Assembly: GCA_958496175.1 (NCBI GenBank)
Contig: OY292279.1
Location: forward strand, 22,258,001-22,322,000
Direction: 5' to 3'
DNA: 64,000 nt
Source of the DNA: Sisyra terminalis
Lineage: Eukaryota > Arthropoda > Insecta > Neuroptera > Sisyridae
The notes below the pieces were generated by a model, which worked only from the letters and a program-made list of their open reading frames with translations, had not been told where the DNA came from and did no database searches. A program made the position numbers and the translations under genes. Of this stretch, positions 27,829 through 38,500 are shown in pieces. The stretch's first letter is position 1, and each line of letters begins with the position of its first letter.

Positions 27829-28888
27829 TCATAGAAAACATCGATATTTTTAAGTTAATTATCGATGTTAAAACATCGAAGTTTATGAACGATAAATCGA
27901 TTAATTTCGATGTTTTTTAACATTTATAATGTCCGACCGAAATTAGCTTTTATGACCGAAATCGAAATTTTTATATATGATCATCTTTTGATAGGAAATT
28001 AGTTAATTACAATTAGTTAATCATTACTTTTAAATCCTATACGTATTTATTAATCATTTATCTTTAATATTTGAGCTAACCATGAATATAACACATTATT
28101 ATCACTTCTTATTTCAAATAAATTCTTTGTGCTTAAATAAAGGATTGATTTGAAAGAAATTCATCTAATACTTCTTTTAATATTGGTTAGTAATTACATA
28201 AAATAAAAAAAAATTACAAAACAAAATTGCTTTTTATATTATATGATTAAGTACACAAAACAGAAAGTACTCTTTCTTACAACTTAAAAACAAAATAATT
28301 TCTTCTAAATTTTGATCAGTTTTCTCTCGAACCAAAAACATATATAGCTACTGAAAATATTAAGATAAATTTAATGAGCCGTTAATTATCAGTATTCATA
28401 ATTAAAGAATTTATTCTCTAAGTGAGAAACAATAATTTCTCATCATTTTCATTTTACGAATTCAGTTTCGGTTTTGGTGGTAGTTTCGGCATGATGACAG
28501 CCGAAACCGGAACTCATTTCTTGCCGAAACATGGCAGACATTGAAACCGAATGTTCGATCGGACACTGCATATTATATAAAAAATAAATTATTAATAATA
28601 ATGTATTGTAAAATTGAGAGTTCCATCAGTTTATCAAACATCGTGTGATTACAATCTTACCTTACTTAACTTACCATTAGTTTTATAATCTCACGCGTTA
28701 TATTATAAACACATCTAATTCACAAATCTATGCGTATTTTTGAGTGAAGTTTTTGTTTATATGTGTAGCTATAGATCACGGATGATGCCGCTATGATAAA
28801 ACATCGTTCATAAACCATCACGCATAAAGAACGATGTATTATCGATGTTTTGAATTTCAACATCGATGTTTATAAAAGATATATTGAT
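27829..28888. mobile_element. Outer palindromic (hAT-like) MITE, interrupted by a nested element
   Basis: Subterminal regions on both sides are built of repeated ATCGATGTT/AACATCGAT words in inverted arrangement: about 27838-27916 on the left and 28797-28880 on the right. This symmetric motif packing is typical of terminal regions of hAT-type elements. The exact ends are uncertain. The interior is split by the element at 27929-28568. Confidence 0.45.
27929..28568. mobile_element. Inner MITE with TGTCCGA(C/T)CGAA termini, nested in the outer one
   Basis: The left end TGTCCGACCGAA is mirrored by TTCGATCGGACACTG on the right (reverse complement CAGTGTCCGATCGAA). Internal 'ccgaaac' words occur in both orientations. 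The flanks 'catttata' and 'catattat' look like a decayed 8-bp target duplication, so hAT is the likeliest class. Confidence 0.5.
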
Positions 28889-29689
28889 TAATGAGTAATT
28901 ACTTACACCCAATAACTTAATTTATTTACTTTTTTACTTTCGTTTGCTCAAATTATTTACAGCAATCACCAGAATGAAATTTGTTTACAATTGACGCAAT
29001 AAAATACTACCTGATGTTGGTAGCTAAAGACTGTTGCATAAAGTACACTGTAGAATAGTAACAATAGTAATGTAAATTAGTTTTTAATTAATAAGTATAA
29101 TACATATTGTATAATCGTGTTGTAATGAAGAAAAAATAATTGAGTCACATTACGTAAATAATAATTTATTAAACAATTAATTGTGATTCGTAAACAATAA
29201 AATAAGTAAAATAAAATATTGATCGATGCATGGATTTTTGAAAAAATCTATGTATCGTTTGTATCCCTACAAACGCTATGTGTGGAGCAAAGGATACTAT
29301 AAAAATCGAAAAATTATTTCTTAGAAAATCAAAAAGGATATCAGGAGAGCTTTGAAATATATCGCTAAAGAATAATAAAAAAATCCAAATAAGTCTATAG
29401 AAACACTAGCGTAGCAGGAGTGGGAAGAATTAAGTAAGAAAAAAGAGCCATTTTGAACTCAACTAAACACAAAGATAATAAGAATATTAAATTGTAAGTT
29501 TTTGTAATTTATTTATTTTAGTTTTAGCTCAAAATTCAACTGATTTTAACAATCTCTACAATTATCAAATTTGATTAATTATTCTTTTAAGGAATTTTTC
29601 GGACCATAATTTTTAGTTTCTTGTTTTATACTGTATTAACAATATATAAAATATATTGTGATCAAAAATTAGGAAATATAATTTACATG

Positions 29690-29768
29690 ATGGGTCATGT
29701 TACGGAGAGATCCAGTACTACTTGATGGCTTCTGATGTTTTCTTAGCAATCGAAGTAGGTATCGGGGC
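29690..29768 (-). repeat. Probable LINE 3'-UTR fragment shared with 52.5 kb
   Basis: The + strand block 'gatccagtactacttgatgg' and the next 40 bases align with 52502-52556 (gatccaatactacttgatga...). It sits downstream, in transposon orientation, of the dead LINE ORF at 29891-30320. It is therefore plausibly the 3' untranslated part of that family; this is inference from position. Confidence 0.35.
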
Positions 29769-29890
29769 AAAATGTTTTAAAGATTTTTTTTTAACTTAAG
29801 TTCAATATTTAAGTCTATTTGCTAATTCAATATATATAATTTATTATATAAGGTTTAATGACAGTGAAAAAATCTATTTTAATCTTTGTT

Positions 29891-30320
29891 TTAATTTTTT
29901 CGTGAATTTTGAAATAGTGCAATATGTTTTCTATGATTGTAAATAATACAGAGTATAATTTTGTGTCCTTTTTCTTCTTTATACTGGGGAACTCTCCTAA
30001 GAATTTCTTTGGCCTGCATCCTATAAGAAGTATTGTGACCCAGTTTCTTCTGATTCCATTTGGTCAGGTCTCCTTCATTGGTAAATCTCAGCAGGCAGCC
30101 TATTAGATCATTATGCTCATATTCAGGTGACCCAAAAGAGCTGAGATAACTTTGAGTCATGACTGGGCCGTCATATAGTACGTGGGAAACAGTTTCCTCT
30201 TCCTCGCCGAAAATGCTTTCTGAACAGTATCCCGTTAATAGACCTATCAGCACTTTAATGTCCTTTCTTCCTAGATTTAGAAGTCTTTTATTATGTTCTT
30301 TCATAGGTTTCTTTATCATT
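29891..30320 (-). pseudogene. Non-LTR retrotransposon ORF2 C-terminal remnant (142-residue open frame)
   Basis: The frame reads SxxLNLGRKDIKVLIGLLTGYCS, then ESIFGEEEETVSHVLYDGPVMTQ, then SSFGSPEYEHNDL.GCLLRF. This order (a GLLTG(H/Y)C block, a CxxC..EEET..HVLC.CPA knuckle, and an LG.....L..F tail) is the RNase-H-adjacent C-terminus of jockey/R1-type LINEs. The segment between GYCS and EEEET is shorter than usual, and knuckle cysteines are replaced by Phe, Tyr and Gly, so the copy is degenerate although still open. It differs from the LINE at 5.5 kb. Confidence 0.6.
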
Positions 30321-32847
30321 ACCTTTGAGAATTTGCTACCTGATAATTATATGATTTCTGATAATTTGAATTTTATAATGTCTTTGTGCCAAAAAATATT
30401 CTTGAATATTATGTAACAAGAGGAAAGCAATTATTTCGTAACACACAAACGCAGTAAAAGAGACATAAAAACATTAGGAAATGTTTTAGAATTTTGAAAA
30501 TACTGAAAAAAAGTATAACTTTCTTAAAGATTAAAGTTCAAAAATGTTAATCAATTTTTTTTCCGTTTTCACGCGGCAGATTTCGTTTCCCGCGTGGTTG
30601 TATTCCTTTTCTTTTTTTAGTTAGTCCTGGATTTTTTTCGGACCTCTCGAGTTTCCCTTTCTCAACATCAAGTATGAATTCCTTTTGCTCTGACAATGAA
30701 ACACATTGAATAAATTTTTCTTCTTGTAACCACATAGATGATAGTTTTTACTTCAGTGATTCTTCTCTTACTTCCTCGTTTTTCAATTCATCAATTTAAT
30801 TTTCTGCATTATTCTACATAGTTTAGCTACTAGCTATTAGAAACATCAGAGTCAACGATCGTATTTCAGGACACCTACAGAAGAAGTAGAAAATTATTCT
30901 CCATCTCCACAATTAAAGCTCTCTAGATACTTCGTTATATCGATCTTCTTTCCTATTGTTAAAAATTAATTTAATATCTTAAATTATAAGTAATGAAATT
31001 CTTCTTTGCCATTTACATATTATTAAACCGGAAATAGTTACAAAATAATTCAAAAAACAAGGACACCTATTGCATTTTCTATTTGTTTTTTATAAACATA
31101 TATTTAACACTTCATGATTAAGTACTACTCCTGTATTACAAAATCTAGAAATTGAAAAGCAGTATTTCTTAATTTTTTTTCATTAGTAGTATGCCAACGA
31201 AAAAAAAACTTTTATAATTTTCCTCTTGACTTGGCTATACTTCATGTTAACATCTGTTACTCCGTCATTTCAAACTAATTTATTTTCCGTACACTTTTAC
31301 TACGTCCGATAATAATTAAATTGAAAAAAATCGAGGAAAGCTTCTTCATTTGCCTTGCAAATTTTCTTTTCATTAAAATCATTGATTTGATTGAAAAGAT
31401 TTGAGTAACAAAGACCATTTTCATTTTACATATCTCTAAATGTCTTACTTTTTATTGTATTTCGTCATTTTGTTATGACAATGCATCAGCACGGTTTCAT
31501 CTGAATTGCTTTATTGAATTTCCTTATGGAATGTTGGTGGAGACAGCTCAATAATTTCGTTGTCTTCTGATCGAGACGGGTGGATAATTGTGATAACTGA
31601 AAATATTAATATATATATATTATGATCAAACCAGACCGTCGATAAACTAATAGCTCCAGATATCATCGCACTTCAATAGAAAGTTTCATCACCCTCCAGC
31701 GTTCCTGTAGGAAATCCGGACAGGATGATTGGGTCGTAACAGAATAGAATGAAGAAGGAAATGTTCATCATTTATATTTTGTTCCCCAATGCCACGCTTT
31801 CTTTGACAAAAGCTCCACCGTCAACATATTTATTTGATATCTAATTGATTTGTATGCTTGAAGAAAAATTCTTTATTAATTTTTCTTAATTACTTTTTTT
31901 CAAGCGATAATTAAAACGTCAGCCGCATACATAAGCTTTGTTATAGTTTTCTTATGTTGGAATTGATTAGTTATATAACAGCCACCACTAAACCTTTAAC
32001 AGTAAAGTTTACCTTTTTCTTTTGTTCCAATTTTACAATGTTTCAGTTTCAAAAACTGTTGAGACGGGATAGAGAATATTAAACTTTTTTCATTAGTTGT
32101 TCCACCTTGCTCGAAAACTTTTCAAATCGACAATGTTAGAGTGAATGTAACTAACCCGTAACAAGAAATAGAGTACTACGAACCAAAGACAAGCAGAAAA
32201 AAAAATAGAGCATAAGAGAAAAATCTATTTGTACCCTAAGTACATTCTTAACACTCATCTTCATCCGTTTGCTCATTCTACTGCACCGCCGTTAGCTCTT
32301 ACGAAATACGTAAACTTTGAACGATCATTTCGTTATTCGATGAGAAAGTTGAGAACATTGGGAAATTGAAGATAAATGAGTTTTCCCATGTTTTTTTAAA
32401 GAATAGCCATTGAAGCTTCCTTTTCAATATTAGATAAAATATTTTACTGTTTGAATACGTAATATTCCCAACATTGAATTACGGACAGAATATCAGAAGA
32501 AAATTATTTCCCTTCAATAAAATTTCGTTTACTTGATATAAGTTCTGCAGTCTACACCATACCAAAATTGAAGCATTACTTATGAAAAATGAGAAGAAAT
32601 AAAAATACTTCTAACCGAATTTATAGGAAATATTTAATTTACTAACTTTTATTTTGTCTTATAGCAAGTTTACTTTTATATGTGCTTATACTTCTTTTTC
32701 TAACACATTTAAAAAAGATGTTCCTCAATGGCGACAAAACGCTCTACAAAAAAAGAAATTATAAATTTTTGACAAGTTCAATTATTTGATTGATATAAAG
32801 TTTTTATTATATTTATTATTTATTCAATTTTCAATCTTTAATATGAC
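30321..32847. other. Intergenic AT-rich DNA
   Basis: A 62-codon Lys/Glu-rich open frame lies at 30547-30735 on the minus strand, with no recognisable domain or splice support. A short AT alternating run occurs near 31605-31620. Nothing else was identified. Confidence 0.5.
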
Positions 32848-33119
32848 CAAGGGCGGATTCAGGATTTTTTCTGGGGGGGCCACAATATAATCTTTCATTT
32901 GCAAGTGCGTGAAAAGGATCACGAAAAAAATTCGCAATTCCAGCGAGAAATTGACCAGCGTTTCACTAATGTTCTTTTTGTTATTTTATTCATATATTTT
33001 TACAACGTTAATAATTTGATTTGCTTCTAAGGATGTACTGTTATGGAATCTCCACAGTACACAAAAATACCCTGGGGGGCACGTGTCGCCGTGCCCCCCC
33101 CCCTTTAAATCCGCCCTTG
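32848..33119. mobile_element. hAT MITE with perfect 8-bp target-site duplication
   Basis: The termini are CAAGGGCGGATT and its exact reverse complement AATCCGCCCTTG. Next to each is a G-run or C-run (GGGGGGG at about 32873, CCCCCCCCCC at about 33094). AATATGAC flanks both sides (32840-32847 and 33120-33127), an exact 8-bp duplication as made by hAT transposases. The 272-bp interior is non-coding. The intact duplication implies a younger insertion than the other hAT-like copies here. Confidence 0.85.
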
Positions 33120-33871
33120 AATATGACCATTATAATGAATATTATAAGCACATGGTATTGTTGCGGGATTGAGACGTTTCATAAATCGAACAATGAAAAT
33201 ATAACAATATGAAAATGTTTAAGAATATTTCATGAGTGATAGAACACACAAGAAAGTTCGCTCCTGAATGATCCGCACTCATTATTTATCTTTATAGTGA
33301 TGCTTTTGAATTAATTGAATTGAATTTTGTTCAGTTTTATATATTTCACCGTCGATTAAATGAACTTCTCTTTCTTATTTAATAATTATACATTGCAAAA
33401 TAATTTCTCTGAATACAAATATATTCAAATTTGAAGATCTATTTTTCAAATCTATAATTGTCTACAAAAATATACGTTATGTTGTTATACGAACTATTTG
33501 TTGTTATAGGAGAGTGGCCGGCGAGGGATTGTTATACACCACTATACACTAAAAGTGGTTTTATGACAAAACAGAACATATCATATTCATATTATTCAAG
33601 TTCTTTTTTTGTTGCATATGATTTAATATAAGAATTTCTCAAATGCATTTTTTTGTGTTTCTGTTCGGTGTCTCATAGATTCACGGATTTTACGTTCAAT
33701 TTTTTTTCATAATTTCGGCACTTATGGGTTTCTTAGACTGAGTTTGTTAGACCATTTTTAATAGAAATAACTGCATAATTTTATCACAATAACTACTGTA
33801 TTAATGCCAGTAGAACTATCTTTAGAATATGTTTGGGGGACATATTTAACAAATATAATATACAAACCCTA

Positions 33872-34020
33872 TCGATGGCCGAGTGGTCGAGGTGGCGGCT
33901 CCAAAGCACGTAGGTGCTGGGTTCGATCCTCATATCGAACATATTTTTAATATTTATCAAATTACAGTTTTTTATTAATCCTACAGTCGTTAAAAACCTT
34001 GGCAGTTATAAAGCGACTAT
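33872..34020 (+). repeat. tRNA-derived SINE, copy 2 (best-preserved promoter)
   Basis: The A box GATGGCCGAGTGGTCGAGG and the B box GGTTCGATCC are separated by about 30 bp. An AT-rich body follows and the shared tail CTACAGTCGTTAAAAACCTT..TTATAAAGCGACT. The head resembles a Ser/Leu-type tRNA, but there is no acceptor stem complementarity, so it is a SINE rather than a tRNA gene. Confidence 0.8.
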
Positions 34021-35572
34021 AAATAAGAACAACAACAGAATTATATATATGCATTCTAAAAACCACATTAATAATTCGCAGATTTCCAGGATTCACAGGA
34101 GAGGTACGTACATAATCCAAGTGAATAGCGTGTGGATACTGTACTTTGAATTCTATTATTGGTATTCTGTTTTGTCATATTTTGTATTGTCCGGTCGGCG
34201 GTCATACATTATACTATAATTTATATTTTCTTTTGACTATTTTGATAAAAGATTTGAAGAATATTTTATCATTGGTGACACGATTCTCACCCGTTTGAAA
34301 CATTATTATTTTTGCTATAATGAACGATATAACGACATGAACATCTCTACGCTTTACATTTTTAATATTTACTATCGGTTTTATTTCTTGTAATTCTTCA
34401 GGGTATTTTTTAATAAAAAATTAGTAAAGTTAAGAAGCTTTCACTTTTGACTAAAGTCTTTCACAAAGCTTTAGAAAAAAAAACAAATTTCGGCTTCGGT
34501 CAAAATCTGACCTTTGGTCGTATTCTAATTTTATGGGACCATATAAAATGTGGGAAGTTATGGCAAATTTCGATTAAAATTATTTTGTAAATTCAAATAA
34601 CACATCTTGTAAAGTTGTTTATTTTCATACCAGGAGCTTTTGGAAATATATAAACAAACAAATAATAGAATTACATAGAAAAATTTATTACTTTCATAAT
34701 ATTAAATCAATCACAATTATAAATATATCCATTTAATAAAATAATCTAAATAATTTCTACTTAATTTAATAAAATAAAATTCACACTTAATACAAATTAT
34801 TTTTGACATAATCAGTTCATTGAATAATAAAAAAAACGGCAATATAAAATACATTTTCAAAAATATAAAATTTAAATGAATTAAGGGCAGTTATCACTCA
34901 CATTAAAAAATGTACTATCTTAGGTACAATTCTAAAAATGCGTAATATCTTCTGATTAATTTTACAATTTTAACGATTCATTTCTGTCGGGTTAACTACT
35001 GTAATAAACATTGATCTAAAAATTTTTTATTGTTATTATTGAAGTTCTGTGCTCTAAAACATAAATCTCTACACTTTTTTACGTATCACAAGGCATGGAT
35101 ATAACGGATTGTATACAACGGATAAACGTAAGATATCTAGGCTAGAGTATGGAATTATTATTATAAGTTTTTTTATTACTAGTGATACGTTTACTAAAGT
35201 AAGAGAACTATAAATCTAGAAAAAATGATGCAATTCAATGTCCAGAAATGAGTATTTGAATTTTTTTCTATTTATCAAGTATACAATTTTTCAACATTTT
35301 AATGAAACAGTATTTAGTTACTTTATCTTACTTTTTTATTATTATATACAAAATTTTGTTTAGTTGCATTTCTATGCATTGCACAAATATCGCTGTAAAA
35401 GTTATGAGATTACTATATCAAATTAACGCAGTCAGACAACTATTAGCCTTTTAAATATAAGAAAAAAGCTGCTTTTACTTCCACATTACACAAGATGGTG
35501 ATACAAGATTAAGCTGAACCCTCCAAACTTTATTAATTTCTAGATTTACAAACTTATGTTAATTTTACTTCT
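34021..35572. other. AT-rich flank containing the 3' UTR of draper
   Basis: The minus-strand draper stop codon is at 35573-35575. A minus-strand AATAAA lies at 35529-35534, about 40 nt past the stop, and further A/T-rich candidates occur beyond it, so the cleavage site is not fixed. No other gene is seen. Confidence 0.5.
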
Positions 35573-38500
35573 TTAAATATCATCTAAATCTGGTTTATTT
35601 CCTTGCGTATTACTATCAGAGTTTGTATATTTTGAACCGAAACCATTAGCCATGCGTTGATAGTGAGGTTTCCAAGAACTTGCTGGACGAGTGTAATCTA
35701 AGTGATCGTATTCCAGTTCTAGAAACAGAATAATAGATATAAGGAAATTGTTAATTATATTTCTAAGAAGCAAGCATTTATTAGTCAGTCAAGCGTTAAC
35801 TCACTAAATAAGTTAATTCAAGCGAAAATATTTATTACCCAAATCTTTTCCTTTGTCTTTTATTTCATCGTAAACATGATCTAACTTATCATCGCCAACG
35901 GATAAATACACATTTGGGTTTGTTGAATCAGCCTCACGATTTTTCATGCACATAGTAGGGTCGTACGGTGGAAGATGAAACGCACCTAAAATTACAAATT
36001 ATTTATTTATTATGATTTACAAAACCGGAAATAGTTATTATTTACCATCGTCCTCGGAACATCCAGCTCCATTTAACATTTGTCGTTCTCGATTTGTATT
36101 GTTTTGCTTAATGCCTAGATCGTTACGTAAAGTTTTTGCATTATTCAATAAAACGATAGCATCATCATCTCTTCGACATGATACTTGATAAGAATAAACT
36201 GGATTATCAAAATGATTACGATCTATATATAAAAAATTATGAAGGTAATCAAAAAAATATAAATAAGTGCTTATACAGTTATACCTGGTTGAAGTTGTGG
36301 ATCCGCAATATATTGAGTTTGAGCAATTTCCGTTTTCAAATTAGCGACACGACGTTTGTAGTACAAAATAATATAAATAATTGCACCCACTAATATAAGT
36401 GCAACCACCACACCAGCTGTAACTCCAGCAGATCCGGCAGATTCTTGTTCTTGTACATTTCGGGCGACATACTGTTGATCACAATTGGCTCCCGTAAAAC
36501 CTTGTCGGCAAACGCACCCTTCAGCTGCGTGGCACACGAAGTTATTATTCGGACATTCACAAACTTCCATACAGTAACTTCCGTAGAATCCTTCCGGACA
36601 AACTAAAAAATAATTATTAGTTTCATTATTAAAATTAAATTTACTTTCACATAGTAAAAGAGCAGAATTGTTAAAACCATGCCAGAATATAGGTACCAAA
36701 TCTTGGAAAAATGAAAACTTATTTTCATTTGCAATTTAATATAAAAAAATTAAAGAATTATCTATAAATGAAGTAGAGAATGAGGAACCTTATGAAATGC
36801 ACTTTGGCATGATTATTTTAATTTCATTAGGTTCATTAAGAAATTTTGTGAACTTGGACTTTAAAATAGTTATTAAAACTTGGCAAGCTTAAAAACGTGT
36901 TTGAACTTTACCGCGAGCTATATTTTTCTTTTGAATCATATATAATATATATATGAATCATATATAATATTTTACTTTTAAGGTACTTTGGTGTCAAAAA
37001 CACAGGGTCATTTTGTAATACTTACACATTACTATAACGATTTTACATTAAATAAATTCAACAAAGACCATTCAACAAAAACAGGCTAGAGGATTCAAAG
37101 ATATAACAAAATAATATAAAATTCAAAATCAAAGAATATCTCATATGTATCAATTCAAATCAGTTAAGGGTAACTTCAAATTTATATTGAATAGGGATGA
37201 CTATGATAACAGAGTTTACTAGTGTTGCCTTATATTAGAATCCTAAGATATCTTTTACTGGGGATGAATTTTCAAGTAAAAAAGATCCATAAATAGTTTT
37301 AAAGCTCTAGTGGAAAGAAATGGTTATTTAGACCAAAATGATTTAGACCATCAACCCTAAAATTCATCAATACCAAGATGACCTAAATTACATTGCCATC
37401 ACATACAAAAACCGGGAAAGCAAATGTATCCCATTGAGTCTAATTACCTAATTTAATATCGACTTATTCTTGATGATTTTTTAACAAAAATATTTTTCAT
37501 TTTGCTTATAAATCAATAAATTTTACTGTGATAAGAAATCTACTCCAAAACGAATTCTACTTACTTTCATTACACTGAGTTCCAATCCATCCAGGAGCGC
37601 AATGACAAGAACCATCATGTAATCGACATATTCCATTATTGAAACATCTGCATTTTTGCTTACAATTTGCCCCGTAATATCCTTTGGGACAAGGACTGGA
37701 ACAATTTTCTCCTCTCCAACCTGGCATACATTGGCATTTTCCATCAACATAATGGCAACTGGCTCCATTTTTACAATCACATTTTTGTAAACAGTTTTGC
37801 CCGAAGGTTCCAACAGGACAAGGATGTTCGCATGTAAGTCCTATATATCCTGGTCGACATACATATTCACCGGTTACATGATCGCATGTACGATTTCCGT
37901 AAACACCATCTGGACATTTCTCACGACACCCAATTCCGTAATAACCTGGCTCGCATGGTCTATCACACAAAGGTCCTTGCCAACCACGTTCGCATTCGCA
38001 TTCACCGGTTACAGGATGGCATGAACTATTATTTTTGCATTCACATTTATGTTCACAATTCGAACCATATGTGCCTGGTGAACATTGAGTTTCACATCGA
38101 ACTCCTACAAAAAAAATATAATTTAAAACATATACCTAAAGAATTTTCAGGGTAAGAAATTTTAATTATTCAGAAAGCTTACCTCTCCATTCAGGTTTAC
38201 ATAAGCAACGTCCTGTACTTGGATCGCAACCAATACTATTTTCTATAACACAATTACATACTTGAGAACAACCAAGTCCGAAAAAGCCAAATTCACAGCG
38301 ATGTTCGCAAAGAGGACCTTCAAAGCCAGTCATACATGTACAAGAACCTAATTAAAGTGAAAAATAATAAAATAAAAATACAAAAATTCATGCAAACTAT
38401 AAGCGAACCATTTTGAGGATTGCATGCTCCATTGTTTAAACATTTACACTGCTGATTACAACCAAGACCGTAAGATTTTTCGTTGCAAGGTCTATCACAT

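Noticed and set aside
30547..30735. 62-residue Lys/Glu-rich minus-strand open frame
   Set aside because: Low complexity, no domain, and located between transposon debris; not enough to call a gene.
33872..33945. tRNA-Ser/Leu-like gene
   Set aside because: A and B boxes are present, but no acceptor stem pairs and the sequence continues into a tail shared with four other copies, so it is a SINE.
36925..36972. Direct repeat of 'atgaatcatatataata' in draper intron 9
   Set aside because: Short AT-rich duplication consistent with slippage; no evidence of function.
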